Origin: Lachnospiraceae bacterium UBA4380
GTDB lineage: Bacteria; Bacillota; Clostridia; Lachnospirales; Lachnospiraceae
Reading direction: 5' to 3'
NCBI GenBank assembly: GCA_002390025.1
Contig: DGRU01000126.1
Span: forward strand, 35,792-70,118
DNA length: 34,327 bases
Below the pieces are notes generated by a model. It saw nothing but the letters and a program-made list of their open reading frames with translations, searched no databases and was not told the DNA's origin. Shown here one piece after another: positions 15,039-23,364 of this stretch; the first letter of the stretch is position 1; the number at the start of each line of letters is the position of its first letter. The position numbers and the translations under genes are program-made.

Positions 15039-16166
15039 TTAAAAAATGATTCCGCCGCCGATCACGCAGTCGTTCTCATCGTAGAAGACAGAGGACTGAC
15101 CGGGAGCGGCTGCCCGCACGGGCCGGTCAAAAGTGATCCGTATACAGCCGTCTTCCTGCATTTCGAGCACGGCCGGTGAAGCTTCGTGGTGATAGCGGAC
15201 CTTTGCTCTTGCGCGGAGCTGTTCGCCGGGAGCCATGCCGGGGATGGAGAGAAAATTCACATCGCGCACATTTACGATTCTGCTGAACAGAGCCGGCTCG
15301 TCGGAGAGTACAACCTCATCTGTGCCGGGCCGGATCTCTTTGACATAGACGGGCCGTCCCAGGGCTATTCCCAGGCCCTTGCGCTGTCCGATCGTGTAAT
15401 GTGTGATGCCCTTGTGTGTGCCCAGCACATTTCCTGCCTCATCCACAAAATTCCCGGGACCGGGTACATGAAGGAGAGAAGCGGCGGAGGGGCCACAAGA
15501 GCCTTCAGCGGCGCAGGCAAGGGCCTGCGCGTTCTTTTTATCTGCGTAATCCTCGATGAAATCGGCGTAATGGCCGTCCGTCACAAAACAGATTTCCTGG
15601 GAATCGGGCTTGTGAGCCACGGGAAGATCGGCTTCCTCCGCAATCCGGCGCACTTCTTCTTTGGTATATTTTCCCAGGGGCATGAGGGTAGCTGCAAGCT
15701 GCTCCTGTGTGAGCTTATAGAGCATGTAGGTCTGGTCTTTGGCTGCATAGTTGGCTTTTTTGACGGTATATCTGCCGTTTTCCAGCTTCAGGACATGGGC
15801 ATAGTGGCCCGTGGCTACATAGTCCGCCCCCATGACTTTTGCGGCGTAGAGCATTCTCTCCCACTTCAGATATCTGTTGCACTCGATGCAGGGATTGGGG
15901 GTCTCGCCTCTCAGATAACTCTGCACAAAGGGGTCAACGACTTTTTGGGAAAACTCTGCAAGGCAGTTGAGTGGATAAAAGCGGATTCCCAATGTGTTGG
16001 AGATTCTGCGCGCGTCATCAATCTCACAGCACCTGCCCTCACTTCCGTCGTCGGGAGCCCAGGTGCGCAGGGTCACCCCGCACACTTCATAGCCTTCCTT
16101 CTGCAGCAGATAAGCTGTCACGGCACTGTCCACACCTCCGGACATGCCGACTAAAACTTTTTTCAT
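15039..16166 (-). CDS. mnmA: tRNA-specific 2-thiouridylase MnmA
   Basis: This 375-aa cytoplasmic enzyme activates U34 of Lys, Glu and Gln tRNAs with ATP and inserts sulfur passed from a cysteine desulfurase. The PP-loop GMSGGVDS is at residues 7-14. The two catalytic cysteines are present: Cys93 in TPNPCIECN and Cys193 in SQEICFV. Further signatures are ATGHYAHV, KDQTYMLY and THYTIGQRKGLGI, and the C-terminal beta barrel ends in a Gly/Ile-rich strand. Length is typical apart from a small Ala/Ser insert near 215-228. An AGGAA lies about 9 bases before the ATG. No cysteine desulfurase or nifU lies beside it. It converges on the coiled-coil gene. Confidence 0.96.
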   Translation of the reverse strand: MKKVLVGMSGGVDSAVTAYLLQKEGYEVCGVTLRTWAPDDGSEGRCCEIDDARRISNTLGIRFYPLNCLAEFSQKVVDPFVQSYLRGETPNPCIECNRYLKWERMLYAAKVMGADYVATGHYAHVLKLENGRYTVKKANYAAKDQTYMLYKLTQEQLAATLMPLGKYTKEEVRRIAEEADLPVAHKPDSQEICFVTDGHYADFIEDYADKKNAQALACAAEGSCGPSAASLLHVPGPGNFVDEAGNVLGTHKGITHYTIGQRKGLGIALGRPVYVKEIRPGTDEVVLSDEPALFSRIVNVRDVNFLSIPGMAPGEQLRARAKVRYHHEASPAVLEMQEDGCIRITFDRPVRAAAPGQSSVFYDENDCVIGGGIIF

Positions 16167-16214
16167 AGTATGATTCCTGTAAAAAACGGTTCTCTTTTTG
16201 AGGGAATACGTTCA

Positions 16215-16295
16215 GTTCTGATAATACTTTAATCCTTTTTTGTTCTGATCTTGTTTATCCTGATCCTGCTGATCCTGATCTTTTTTATCCTGTTT
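16215..16295 (-). other. Open in-frame extension past the helD stop
   Basis: Beyond the helD stop (TAA, 16296-16298) the same frame stays open for 27 codons to a TGA at 16212-16214. These codons encode more of the Asp/Gln/Lys tail (KQDKKDQDQQDQDKQDQN, then GLKYYQN). The DNA is a run of GAT, CAG and AAA triplets. Confidence 0.6.
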
Positions 16296-18734
16296 TTATT
16301 TTTCCTGATTCTGTTTATCCTGCAGCAGGGGGGTCAGACTGCCGCGTGCAAGAACGGACAGCCGCCTTGTGGCGCGGGAGAGTGCCGTGTAGAGGCGGTG
16401 GCGCGCCAGCAGGGTATCGGGATAGTTGTCTGCATTTGCATCGGGCAGGATCACGCCGTCAAACTCAAGGCCTTTTGCATGGGCCAGGGTGATGAGAAAG
16501 ACACCTTTCTCCGGAAGACTGCCGCCCGAACGGATGACGGGGACCGGGCAGTTGCGCAGAAGATCCACCCCGGAAAGACTGCTGCTGCCGGAGAGACCTG
16601 ATTCGTCAGCGTCAGTGTCAGCGACAGTGCCCGTATCAGTGCCCGCGCTATTGCCTGCGGCATTTTCCGCAGCATTGTTTTCAACAGGGAGAGCACTGCC
16701 TTCTGTCATAGACTCTATGAGCAGAGCGGCTGTCTTTTCCATGCTGCGCGCACCGACACAGACGATGGCAGTGAGGCCTTCCTGCTCTTGTGCCTTCCGT
16801 ACGGCTGCAGCAAGCGCCTGCGCGTACTCCTCTTTCGCTCTGCAGACGCAGAATTCGGGCGCGTAACCGGAGGGCTGCACGGAGGAGACAAGGATCTGCT
16901 GCTCTGCCGGCAGAAGGCCTGCAAACAGGGCTGTGATCTCGGGTGAGGATCGGTAGCTGGTCGTCAGAAACAGTTCTGTCACTCTGTTGGATCTTGATGC
17001 GGAGCTCCTCTTTGCGGTCTCCGCGGATGCGGCGCGGTGCAGAGGCTGCGGCCGGCTGTTATTCCCGGCAGAGGCGGAAGCCGGGGAGCCGATGCGGGCG
17101 GAAAGCCGCCTTAAGCCAGGCTGTCCGACAGCGGAATCCGCAGGTGCTTTGTTGAACATCTCGTGGATCTGGGCAAAGGTCACGGTTCCCTCACGAATTG
17201 CCTGGTATTCGTCGCCAAGCAGCATGAACCTGGCGCGGGGATAGTATCTTCGCAGTACCATCAGCTGGGCGGGCGTATAGTCCTGTACCTCATCGACCAT
17301 GACATATTTGGTGCGCAGATCTCGCTGACCGGTGAGGAGCATTTTGAGGTAGAGCCATTCGAGATCGGACAGCTTTTTTCTGCCCAGAAGACGGGCTCCG
17401 ATCCTGTCGATGTCAAGCCACTGGCAGGAGTTGATGGCCTGGAAAGCGCCGCCGTACTGGCTCTGTATGCGGTTGTCCTCAGCGCGGGAGCCCGGACCTT
17501 CCGCAGAGCGGGAGGATTCCGCACCGGAGCCGTTTTCGTCTGCGTTTTCGCGCATTTCCTCTTCATCGCGCTCTTTCCGCCGGATCTCGTGCTTTGCGAT
17601 TTCCTTCAGATCATCGATGACGATCTGCACAAGGCGTTCTCCGGTCGGGATCTCGGGGTGCTGGGCCAGGACCTCTGCGATGTGTGTCCGGGACAGGACT
17701 TTTATACTCTTCTGATGAATGGAACGAAGGTCATCCGGCTCCAGCCGCAGGGAGGGAAGTGATTCTTCCATGGTGCGAAGGGACTCGGGGAGCGTGCGGA
17801 AATCGGATCCGCCGGAGCCCTTTCTGCGGGAGACGCCGGCCATAGCCAGGAATTCCTTCCAGGTCACGGAGACGGGGTTCATCTCTCCCATATCCGGAAG
17901 AACCTGGTCGATGTAGCGGCGGAAGATCGGATTTAAGGTCATCAGGACAACTTCGTCGGGACGGAGCGTGTCGCGCTGGCGGTAGAAGAGCCAGGCGATG
18001 CGCTGCAGAAGGACACTGGTCTTGCCGCTTCCGGCAATGCCGTTGACGAGCAGGACCGGGACATTTTCATGCCGGACGACAGCGTTCTGCTCCTTCTGGA
18101 TCGTGGCCGTGATTGCCTGCATCTTGTCGCTGCGCTGCCTGGTGAGGGAGCGGATGAGGAGGGGATCTTCGATCGCAATCTGTGTGTCGAAAAAGGCGTG
18201 AAGACGGTTTTCCGACAACTCAAACTGACGGCGCAGCAGAAGGTCGACATTGATCCTGTGCCCGTCCACAGTGTAGAAGGTCTTCCCGTTGTCCTGGTTG
18301 TAGTAGGTCTCGGCAACGGGAGAACGCCAGTCGATCACCAGCGGTTCATGGGCGTCTTCGGAGACACCGGTGCTGCCGATGTAGTACTCCTCGGGATCCT
18401 CGTCGGGATCAAACTGCAGCTGTACTTTGGCAAAATAGGGAGCCTTCAAAAGCCGCTTTACATGGCTGAGTTTCTCTGCGGCAGTATCGCGGTCGATATT
18501 GTACTGGTCGATGGCATGGTTCATGACCTCGAATTCGATGTAAGTCTCCATCGAATCCGAGTCCCCGTCGAAATTGAGTGCCAGATTTTCGCGGATATCC
18601 AGCTTCTCCGCTGCGGCTTTTTCCGCAATGGAACTGATCCGGCTCTCAAGGCTTTTTTCCATCGTTACCAGTTTATTGTAAACCTCAGTCAGGTGCTCCT
18701 GCTCCAGAGTAAATACGTCAGTCATGTCCTTCAA
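16296..18734 (-). CDS. helD: HelD-type UvrD-family ATPase
   Basis: This protein of about 812 aa is of the superfamily 1 HelD branch, which in Firmicutes binds RNA polymerase and releases stalled or post-termination complexes. An N-terminal coiled coil is followed by YIGSTGVSEDAHEPLVIDWRSPVAETYY, typical of HelD, Walker A GIAGSGKT near 232-239, VDEVQDYTPAQ (Walker B), LLGDEYQAI, TTSYRSSPEIT and LAHAKGLEFDGVILPDA. Low-complexity inserts occur near 405-435, 575-605 and 685-730. I prefer TTG 18734, 6 bases after AAGGAGG, with ATG 18725 (LEQEHL region) as second choice; ATG 18773 lies upstream of the AGGAGG. The C-terminus QDKQNQEK is followed by an open Asp/Gln-rich extension. Confidence 0.9.
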   Translation of the reverse strand: MKDMTDVFTLEQEHLTEVYNKLVTMEKSLESRISSIAEKAAAEKLDIRENLALNFDGDSDSMETYIEFEVMNHAIDQYNIDRDTAAEKLSHVKRLLKAPYFAKVQLQFDPDEDPEEYYIGSTGVSEDAHEPLVIDWRSPVAETYYNQDNGKTFYTVDGHRINVDLLLRRQFELSENRLHAFFDTQIAIEDPLLIRSLTRQRSDKMQAITATIQKEQNAVVRHENVPVLLVNGIAGSGKTSVLLQRIAWLFYRQRDTLRPDEVVLMTLNPIFRRYIDQVLPDMGEMNPVSVTWKEFLAMAGVSRRKGSGGSDFRTLPESLRTMEESLPSLRLEPDDLRSIHQKSIKVLSRTHIAEVLAQHPEIPTGERLVQIVIDDLKEIAKHEIRRKERDEEEMRENADENGSGAESSRSAEGPGSRAEDNRIQSQYGGAFQAINSCQWLDIDRIGARLLGRKKLSDLEWLYLKMLLTGQRDLRTKYVMVDEVQDYTPAQLMVLRRYYPRARFMLLGDEYQAIREGTVTFAQIHEMFNKAPADSAVGQPGLRRLSARIGSPASASAGNNSRPQPLHRAASAETAKRSSASRSNRVTELFLTTSYRSSPEITALFAGLLPAEQQILVSSVQPSGYAPEFCVCRAKEEYAQALAAAVRKAQEQEGLTAIVCVGARSMEKTAALLIESMTEGSALPVENNAAENAAGNSAGTDTGTVADTDADESGLSGSSSLSGVDLLRNCPVPVIRSGGSLPEKGVFLITLAHAKGLEFDGVILPDANADNYPDTLLARHRLYTALSRATRRLSVLARGSLTPLLQDKQNQEK

Positions 18735-18839
18735 AAGACTCCTCCTTATTAATTCTTTCCCCATATGCCGCACGAAAAGAGCGGAATGCGTCCGGCCTGT
18801 GATTTGTCTATTATATACGATGACAGAGTGATGAACAAC

Positions 18840-18896
18840 GGGGACGGTCCTTTTGTTTCTGGGGGAATTGGGGACAGAAACAAAATGACCGTCCCC
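18840..18896. repeat. REP-like palindrome A (GGGGACGGTC core)
   Basis: Arms 18840-18861 and 18875-18896 are inverse copies with one mismatch in 22. The end motif GGGGACGGT is shared with palindromes at 20437, 21462 and 28904. It lies between the divergent helD and MATE genes. Confidence 0.85.
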
Positions 18897-18925
18897 AATT
18901 CCACAATTTTCAGCAATAATAGAGA

Positions 18926-18954
18926 TAGCGAATTATTTACAGGTACGTTATAAT
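18926..18954 (+). promoter_or_regulatory. Probable promoter of the MATE gene
   Basis: TATAAT at 18949-18954; weak -35 TAGCGA at 18926-18931, spacer 17. It lies 33 bases before the ATG. Confidence 0.45.
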
Positions 18955-18986
18955 TTGCATCAACGGCTTAAATGGGGGAAGGATAC

Positions 18987-20393
18987 ATGGCAAGAGAAAC
19001 TGCAAAATACAATACGGGAAGTTCTTTTTTCACCCGGGACAGGTCTTTTTACAGGCAGCTGTTCTCGATCTTCACGATGGTGGCCCTGCAGAATCTGGTG
19101 GCCTACAGTGTGAACATGATCGACAACGTCATGATGGGAAGCTATTCCCAGAATGCGCTTTCGGGCGCGGCGACGGTAAATCAGATTTTCTTTCTGGTGC
19201 AGCAGACATCGATCACTGTCTGTGACTCGCTGATCATTCTGGCCTCCCAGTACTACGGGCAGGGGCGCATGTCGCCTGTGCGTAAGATCTGCGGGCTTGC
19301 CCTGAAGCTTGGCCTGGCCTGGGGAGTCTTCTACGCGGTCGTCTGCAGTCTGTTTCCGCCCCAGGTCCTGCACTTTTTTACAAGGGATGCGGCGATCATC
19401 GAGCAGGGCAGAATGTATATGCAGATCATTCTGTTCACTTTCCCCCTGTTTATTCTCACCAATGTGCTGATGGCTTCCCTGCGCTGCGTCGGAACGGTCA
19501 AGATTTCTTTCTACATCTCCGTTGTGTCCCTGGTCGTCAACACCTGCATCAACTACACGCTGATCTTCGGCCATTTCGGATTTCCGGAAATGGGTATCCG
19601 CGGTGCTGCGATCGGAACCCTGATCGCCCGTATCGTGGAGTTTTCAATCGTACTGTTCTATGTGCGGTGTAAGGATCAGAAGCTTCAACTCTTTTCCGAA
19701 AACTTTCTCTCCAGCAGCCGGCAGCTGGCCGGGGATTTCATCCGTGTCGCGATTCCCGTCATGCTGGCAGGTCTCCTGTGGGCAGTCTCCGTCCCCATGC
19801 AGACAGCGATTCTGGGCCATCTGCCCGGACCCGATGCCTCGGATACCATCGCGGCAAATTCTGTGGCGATGACTTTTTATCAGTATCTGAAGGTCGTCGT
19901 GAGCGCCATGGCTTCCGCCACTGCGGTCGTCATGGGACAGACGGTCGGCAAGGGCAATATGAAGCGCATCAAATCCGATGCCCGCACCATCTCGGTGCTC
20001 AATTTCTGCGTGGGCCTTGTGCTTGCGATTATCCTTTTCATCCTGCACAAACCCCTGCTGTCCCACTACAGCCTGACGCCTAACGCCATGCGTCTGGCGG
20101 ACCAGATCATGGTCGTCATGTGCTTTGTCATGGTCGGCATGGCCTACCAGATGCCTGTCTGCAACGGCGTTCTTCGCGGAAGCGGCGATACGAAATTCTC
20201 CCTGCTCCTCAACACGGTCAGTGTCTATGCAATCGTCATGCCCCTCTCGCTTCTGGCCGCTTTTGTCTGGCAGCTGCCCGTGCCTCTGGTGGTCCTCTGC
20301 ATCCAGTCGGACCAGATCTTCAAGGGCCTGCCCGTTTTTCTGCGCGTGCGCAGCGGCAAGTGGATCAAACATTTGACAAGAGACGAAGAATAA
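18987..20393 (+). CDS. MATE family efflux transporter
   Basis: This 468-aa integral membrane protein is of the multidrug and toxin extrusion family, which exports cationic drugs or metabolites using sodium or proton gradients. Twelve hydrophobic helices in two halves are visible. Family features are QNLVAYSVNMIDNVMMGSYS (first helix), AATVNQIFF, ASQYYGQGR near 85, and MGIRGAAIGTLIAR near 205. The second half repeats them: ANSVAMTFYQYLKVV, GQTVGKGN and NGVLRGSGDTKFSL. I chose ATG 18987 because the ATG at 18972 falls inside the purine-rich ribosome binding site. A REP palindrome separates the stop from the terminator. The substrate cannot be told from sequence. Confidence 0.93.
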   Translation: MARETAKYNTGSSFFTRDRSFYRQLFSIFTMVALQNLVAYSVNMIDNVMMGSYSQNALSGAATVNQIFFLVQQTSITVCDSLIILASQYYGQGRMSPVRKICGLALKLGLAWGVFYAVVCSLFPPQVLHFFTRDAAIIEQGRMYMQIILFTFPLFILTNVLMASLRCVGTVKISFYISVVSLVVNTCINYTLIFGHFGFPEMGIRGAAIGTLIARIVEFSIVLFYVRCKDQKLQLFSENFLSSSRQLAGDFIRVAIPVMLAGLLWAVSVPMQTAILGHLPGPDASDTIAANSVAMTFYQYLKVVVSAMASATAVVMGQTVGKGNMKRIKSDARTISVLNFCVGLVLAIILFILHKPLLSHYSLTPNAMRLADQIMVVMCFVMVGMAYQMPVCNGVLRGSGDTKFSLLLNTVSVYAIVMPLSLLAAFVWQLPVPLVVLCIQSDQIFKGLPVFLRVRSGKWIKHLTRDEE

Positions 20394-20410
20394 TCTGGGT
20401 TGTCAAGGGC

Positions 20411-20508
20411 GGTTGTCAAGGGGACGGTTCTTCGGGCGGTTGTCAAGGGGACGGTTCTTCTGACACTTTGTATGCAAAGTGTCAGAAGAACCGTCCCCTT
20501 GACAACCG
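20411..20508. repeat. REP-like palindrome B with an extra partial copy
   Basis: A perfect 34-bp inverted repeat (20437-20470 and 20475-20508) with a 4-base loop carries GGGGACGGTTCTTCTGACAC. A partial direct copy of the left arm lies at 20411-20434 (27-bp offset). It sits between the MATE stop and its terminator. Confidence 0.92.
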
Positions 20509-20515
20509 TGACATT

Positions 20516-20553
20516 AAGATCCCCGGGAAACTGCTTCCCGGGGATCTTTTTTT
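20516..20553 (+). terminator. Terminator of the MATE gene
   Basis: AAGATCCCCGGGAA, loop CTGCT, and the inverse arm followed by T7. Confidence 0.92.
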
Positions 20554-20705
20554 GGAAATACAACCGGCAAAATATTCCAATGCCGGCAAAATGCTCCGAA
20601 AAGACAGAGATTTGTTGTTGCCGGCGACGGATACAGATATAATATTGATTAGAATCCAGCGGTAAAGCGAATTGCGCCTCGACGATGTTGCAATAATTCA
20701 AAAAC

Positions 20706-20721
20706 CAAATTGTTCAATTTG
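20706..20721. promoter_or_regulatory. Palindromic operator candidate
   Basis: CAAATTG-TT-CAATTTG, perfect 7-bp arms, 45 bases upstream of the flavin reductase start, where a repressor could block transcription. No promoter is certain here. Confidence 0.35.
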
Positions 20722-20766
20722 TACTGAAATAATCGTGCACAGGTCCTATTGAAAGGAGGAACCCTC

Positions 20767-21402
20767 ATGAAAGTGATCGCTATTAACGGATCACCGCGTA
20801 AGGGCGGAAATGTTTCACAATGTCTTGACATCATGGCGGCGGAATTCGCAAAGGAAGGAATCGAGTTTGAAGTCCTTCAGCCCGGCCCCCGCGTCCATCC
20901 CTGCATGGCCTGCTACCACTGCCTGAACGAAGGGGACGTCCACTGTATCCAGAAGGATGACATGGTCAATGAGATCATTGACAAGTGCATCGAAGCAGAC
21001 GGCATTATCCTGACCTCTCCCGTCTACCACGGAGGAATCGCGGGCGGCATGAAATGTGTCCTGGACCGCATCTTCCTGGCGGCCTGCTGCGGCAGTGAAA
21101 ATAAGTTCCATCACAAGGTGGGCGCCGCCTTCTGTACGCTCCGCCGTTCCGGCGGTATGGCTACCTACCAGCAGCTGCTGGGCTATATGGATGCCATGGA
21201 GATGGTCATTGTCACATCCGATTACTGGGGCGCCGTGCACGGAGCGGATCCCGGTGAGGTTCAGCAGGATATAGAGGGTCTCGAGGTCGTCGCCAAGCTT
21301 GCCCGCAACATTGCCTGGACAGTCAAGGTTATTGATGCGGCCAAGGGAAAGATCGATCCGCCCGAGACACATCCCAGGACATTCACAAACTTTATCCGAT
21401 GA
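20767..21402 (+). CDS. NADPH-dependent FMN reductase / iron-sulfur flavoprotein-like
   Basis: This 211-aa protein has a flavodoxin-like fold. The N-terminus MKVIAINGSPRKGGNVSQCL is the FMN phosphate-binding loop of the NAD(P)H-dependent oxidoreductase family. HPCMACYHCLNEGDVHCIQKDDM near residues 43-65 is a Cys-rich stretch like the one that holds a 4Fe-4S cluster in archaeal and clostridial iron-sulfur flavoproteins. LTSPVYHGGIAGGMKCVLDR near 80-97 is the second flavin contact. It is probably a soluble electron-transfer or detoxifying reductase; the substrate is unknown. AAAGGAGG sits 7 bases before the ATG. It is monocistronic with its own terminator and a palindromic site upstream. Confidence 0.88.
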   Translation: MKVIAINGSPRKGGNVSQCLDIMAAEFAKEGIEFEVLQPGPRVHPCMACYHCLNEGDVHCIQKDDMVNEIIDKCIEADGIILTSPVYHGGIAGGMKCVLDRIFLAACCGSENKFHHKVGAAFCTLRRSGGMATYQQLLGYMDAMEMVIVTSDYWGAVHGADPGEVQQDIEGLEVVAKLARNIAWTVKVIDAAKGKIDPPETHPRTFTNFIR

Positions 21403-21412
21403 AAAAGAAAAT

Positions 21413-21450
21413 AGCTGCTGTATCCAAGCGTGATGCAGCGGCTTTTTTTT
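21413..21450 (+). terminator. Terminator of the flavin reductase gene
   Basis: AGCTGCTG pairs with CAGCGGCT (one G-U), followed by T8. Confidence 0.82.
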
Positions 21451-21461
21451 CAGCAGTTGTC

Positions 21462-21547
21462 AGTTGTCTTGGGGACGGTTCTTCTGACACTTTGCACGCA
21501 AAGTGTCAGAGGAACCGTCCCCATGACAACTCCGTCCCCATGACAAC
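21462..21547. repeat. REP-like palindrome C with partial copy
   Basis: Arms 21462-21494 and 21499-21531 match at 31 of 33 positions, with a 4-base loop. A partial copy of the right arm end follows at 21532-21547 and abuts the stop of the oxidoreductase gene. It sits between two convergent genes. Confidence 0.9.
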
Positions 21548-22684
21548 TTACAGGTCTACCCAGACATTTCCGAGGCGGTTGCTCTCCACGCAGGCGTGGA
21601 CGAATTTCATGCCGTTGAGGCCTTCCTGGATGGAGGGATAGGGCAGTCCCTCGTAGGGTTTTCCATCTTTCAGAGCCAGCAGGTTCTGACAGAAGGGGCG
21701 GTAGATGTTGCCGAAGGCCTCGAAGTATCCTTCATGGTGGGCAGCCGAAACGCGGACCATGCTGTTGCTCTCTTTGCTCATGTAGTCTCTTCCGGCAGAG
21801 AGAAGGCGTGTGGGTTCGTTAACAGGCGTATATTTGAGGATGGAAGGGGTCTCGTGGTTCCATTCCAGGGAGCCTTTGGAACCGACCACATAAATGAAGG
21901 GGCTGCACTCTTTGCCGATGGCGATCTGGGAAGCCCAGAGTTCCCCCGTTATGCCGTCTCCCAGATCCAGAAAAGCGGTGACGTTTGTCTCAAGGGGAAG
22001 ATAGGCCGGCCAGGTGTTGAAGACAGCCAGCAGGCGCTTGATGGTGAGGCCGGTAAACTGCTCGACCAGCTGCTCCGCGTGGGTGCCCAGGTCAGCTGAG
22101 CAGAGGGATTCACCTGCCATATCCGGATTAAAGCGCCAGGGCAGCTTGCCCGAGGGCTCCTCAGGGACGGAAGAGATGACCCAGTCCTCGGGATGTCCCG
22201 CGCGGAGGTAGATGATCTTGCCGATGACGCCCTCTTCGATCATCTGCCGCGCCTGCCGGATCGCCGGATAGGCGGTGTAGGCATAGGGGACGGCAAAAAG
22301 AAGATTTCTTTCGTCCGCGATCTTTTTCAGGTCCTCTGCCTGTTCCACGGTCATGGTGACAGGCTTGTCACACAGGACGTGGATATTTTTTTCCATAAAA
22401 TACTTTGCGATCTCATAATGGCTGGAGTTGGGTGTCGCGATCGTGACAAAATCAATGCCGTCCTCGCGGGAGGATTCCCTGTCCGCCATTTCCTGATAAT
22501 TTGCATAGACCCGGTCTTCCGGAATCTCCCAGGCGTCCGCCGTCTCCAGATTTTTGTCCCGGTGGCGGGAAAAACAGCCGGCACAGAGCACGGCCAGATC
22601 ATCCATCATTGCGCCGTGGCGGTGTACATCACCTATATAGGATCCGAGACCGCCTCCAACCATTCCGTATCTTACTTTTTTCAA
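21548..22684 (-). CDS. Gfo/Idh/MocA family oxidoreductase
   Basis: This 378-aa NAD(P)-dependent dehydrogenase is of the sugar and inositol dehydrogenase superfamily. The Rossmann domain opens VRYGMVGGGLGSYIGDVHRH; the typical catalytic-site motif appears as CDKPVTMT (usually EKP) near residue 110. The C-terminal domain begins with VIGKIIYLRAGHPEDWV and carries GTHAEQLVEQFTG with the conserved His, and GSKGSLEW. The start is TTG 22684 with AAAGGAGG 9 bases upstream; no ATG fits the Rossmann strand. It probably acts on a sugar, inositol or glycoside derivative, but no substrate transporter or regulator is adjacent. It has its own promoter with two operator-like repeats. Confidence 0.92.
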   Translation of the reverse strand: MKKVRYGMVGGGLGSYIGDVHRHGAMMDDLAVLCAGCFSRHRDKNLETADAWEIPEDRVYANYQEMADRESSREDGIDFVTIATPNSSHYEIAKYFMEKNIHVLCDKPVTMTVEQAEDLKKIADERNLLFAVPYAYTAYPAIRQARQMIEEGVIGKIIYLRAGHPEDWVISSVPEEPSGKLPWRFNPDMAGESLCSADLGTHAEQLVEQFTGLTIKRLLAVFNTWPAYLPLETNVTAFLDLGDGITGELWASQIAIGKECSPFIYVVGSKGSLEWNHETPSILKYTPVNEPTRLLSAGRDYMSKESNSMVRVSAAHHEGYFEAFGNIYRPFCQNLLALKDGKPYEGLPYPSIQEGLNGMKFVHACVESNRLGNVWVDL

Positions 22685-22730
22685 GGAAAAATGCCTCCTT
22701 TCCAAAAAACTAATTATGTAACGCAGGATA

Positions 22731-22786
22731 ATGATAACAAATATGCTGCTGTCGCCTGCTTGTGTTATGATAACAAAATTATAGCA
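22731..22786 (-). promoter_or_regulatory. Promoter with paired operator-like repeats
   Basis: On the minus strand an extended -10 (TGCTATAAT, 22778-22786) is followed at once by TTTGTTATCAT (22767-22777), and the same 11-mer recurs at 22731-22741, 36 bp away. The first copy would cover the transcription start, as for a repressor. Confidence 0.5.
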
Positions 22787-22934
22787 TAAGAATATGTAGA
22801 ATATGTACTGTCGAAAGCATCCGAGAAACAGCATAGTAGAAACCACGAACAGAAGAAAGCAGAAACGTGCTGTGCCCTATAATCAGTATAAGGCAAAGAA
22901 TCCATCATTATTATGAGCAAGAGAGGTAAGAGAG

Positions 22935-23252
22935 ATGGTCGAAACAGCACGTGAAATGAATACGCTGGAAGAACAGATCGAGTCCGCGCTGGACGAATAT
23001 GTGCGTCCGCTCCTGGTGACACACGGAGGAGACATGGAAGTGCTCCGGGTGGAGGACGGACTGGTTTATTTCCGCATGCTGGGACACTGTGCGGGATGCG
23101 CGGCGGCGGATCTGACAAGTGAAGATCTCATCAACAAAGAACTGGTCGAGCATGTGCCCGGTGTCAGGAGAGCTGTACTGGAAAACAGAGTGAGTCAGGA
23201 ACTGATGGACCAGGCGAGAGAAATCCTCAACAGGCGCCGGATGAGATCATAA
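22935..23252 (+). CDS. NifU C-terminal domain (Nfu-type) protein
   Basis: This 105-aa protein is of the Nfu fold, a scaffold or carrier for 4Fe-4S clusters. It matches the domain along its length: IESALDEYVRPLLVTHGGDMEVLRVEDGLVYFRMLGHCAGCAAADLT. Cys52 and Cys55 form the CxxC that bridges the cluster between two subunits. The following VEHVPGVRRAVL matches the conserved end. Start ATG 22935 has AGAGG 7 bases upstream; ATG 22956 is also possible. It diverges from the oxidoreductase gene. The next gene is 112 bases away, across a degenerate REP-like sequence. Confidence 0.9.
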   Translation: MVETAREMNTLEEQIESALDEYVRPLLVTHGGDMEVLRVEDGLVYFRMLGHCAGCAAADLTSEDLINKELVEHVPGVRRAVLENRVSQELMDQAREILNRRRMRS

Positions 23253-23305
23253 TAGAACGTCATAAAACAGGAAAGGACACAGTCATGCCGGAAATCGAAA
23301 TCGGC

Positions 23306-23345
23306 GTCCCCTGTCTCCAAACCGAACCGTCTCCCTGTCTCCCCC
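23306..23345. repeat. Degenerate REP-like sequence E
   Basis: Read on the minus strand it carries GGAGACAGGGAGACGGTTC and then GGAGACAGGGGAC, two partial copies of the GGGGACGGTTC-type motif. No good palindrome remains. Confidence 0.4.
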
Positions 23346-23364
23346 AAAAGAAAAGGAGAGAGCA

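Noticed and set aside
15186..16154. 322-codon plus-strand frame opposite mnmA
   Set aside because: MnmA motifs and both catalytic cysteines are on the minus strand.
20400..21550. Composite transposon carrying the flavin reductase between palindromes B and C
   Set aside because: There is no transposase or target duplication; each palindrome is a complete unit, and others lie outside this interval.
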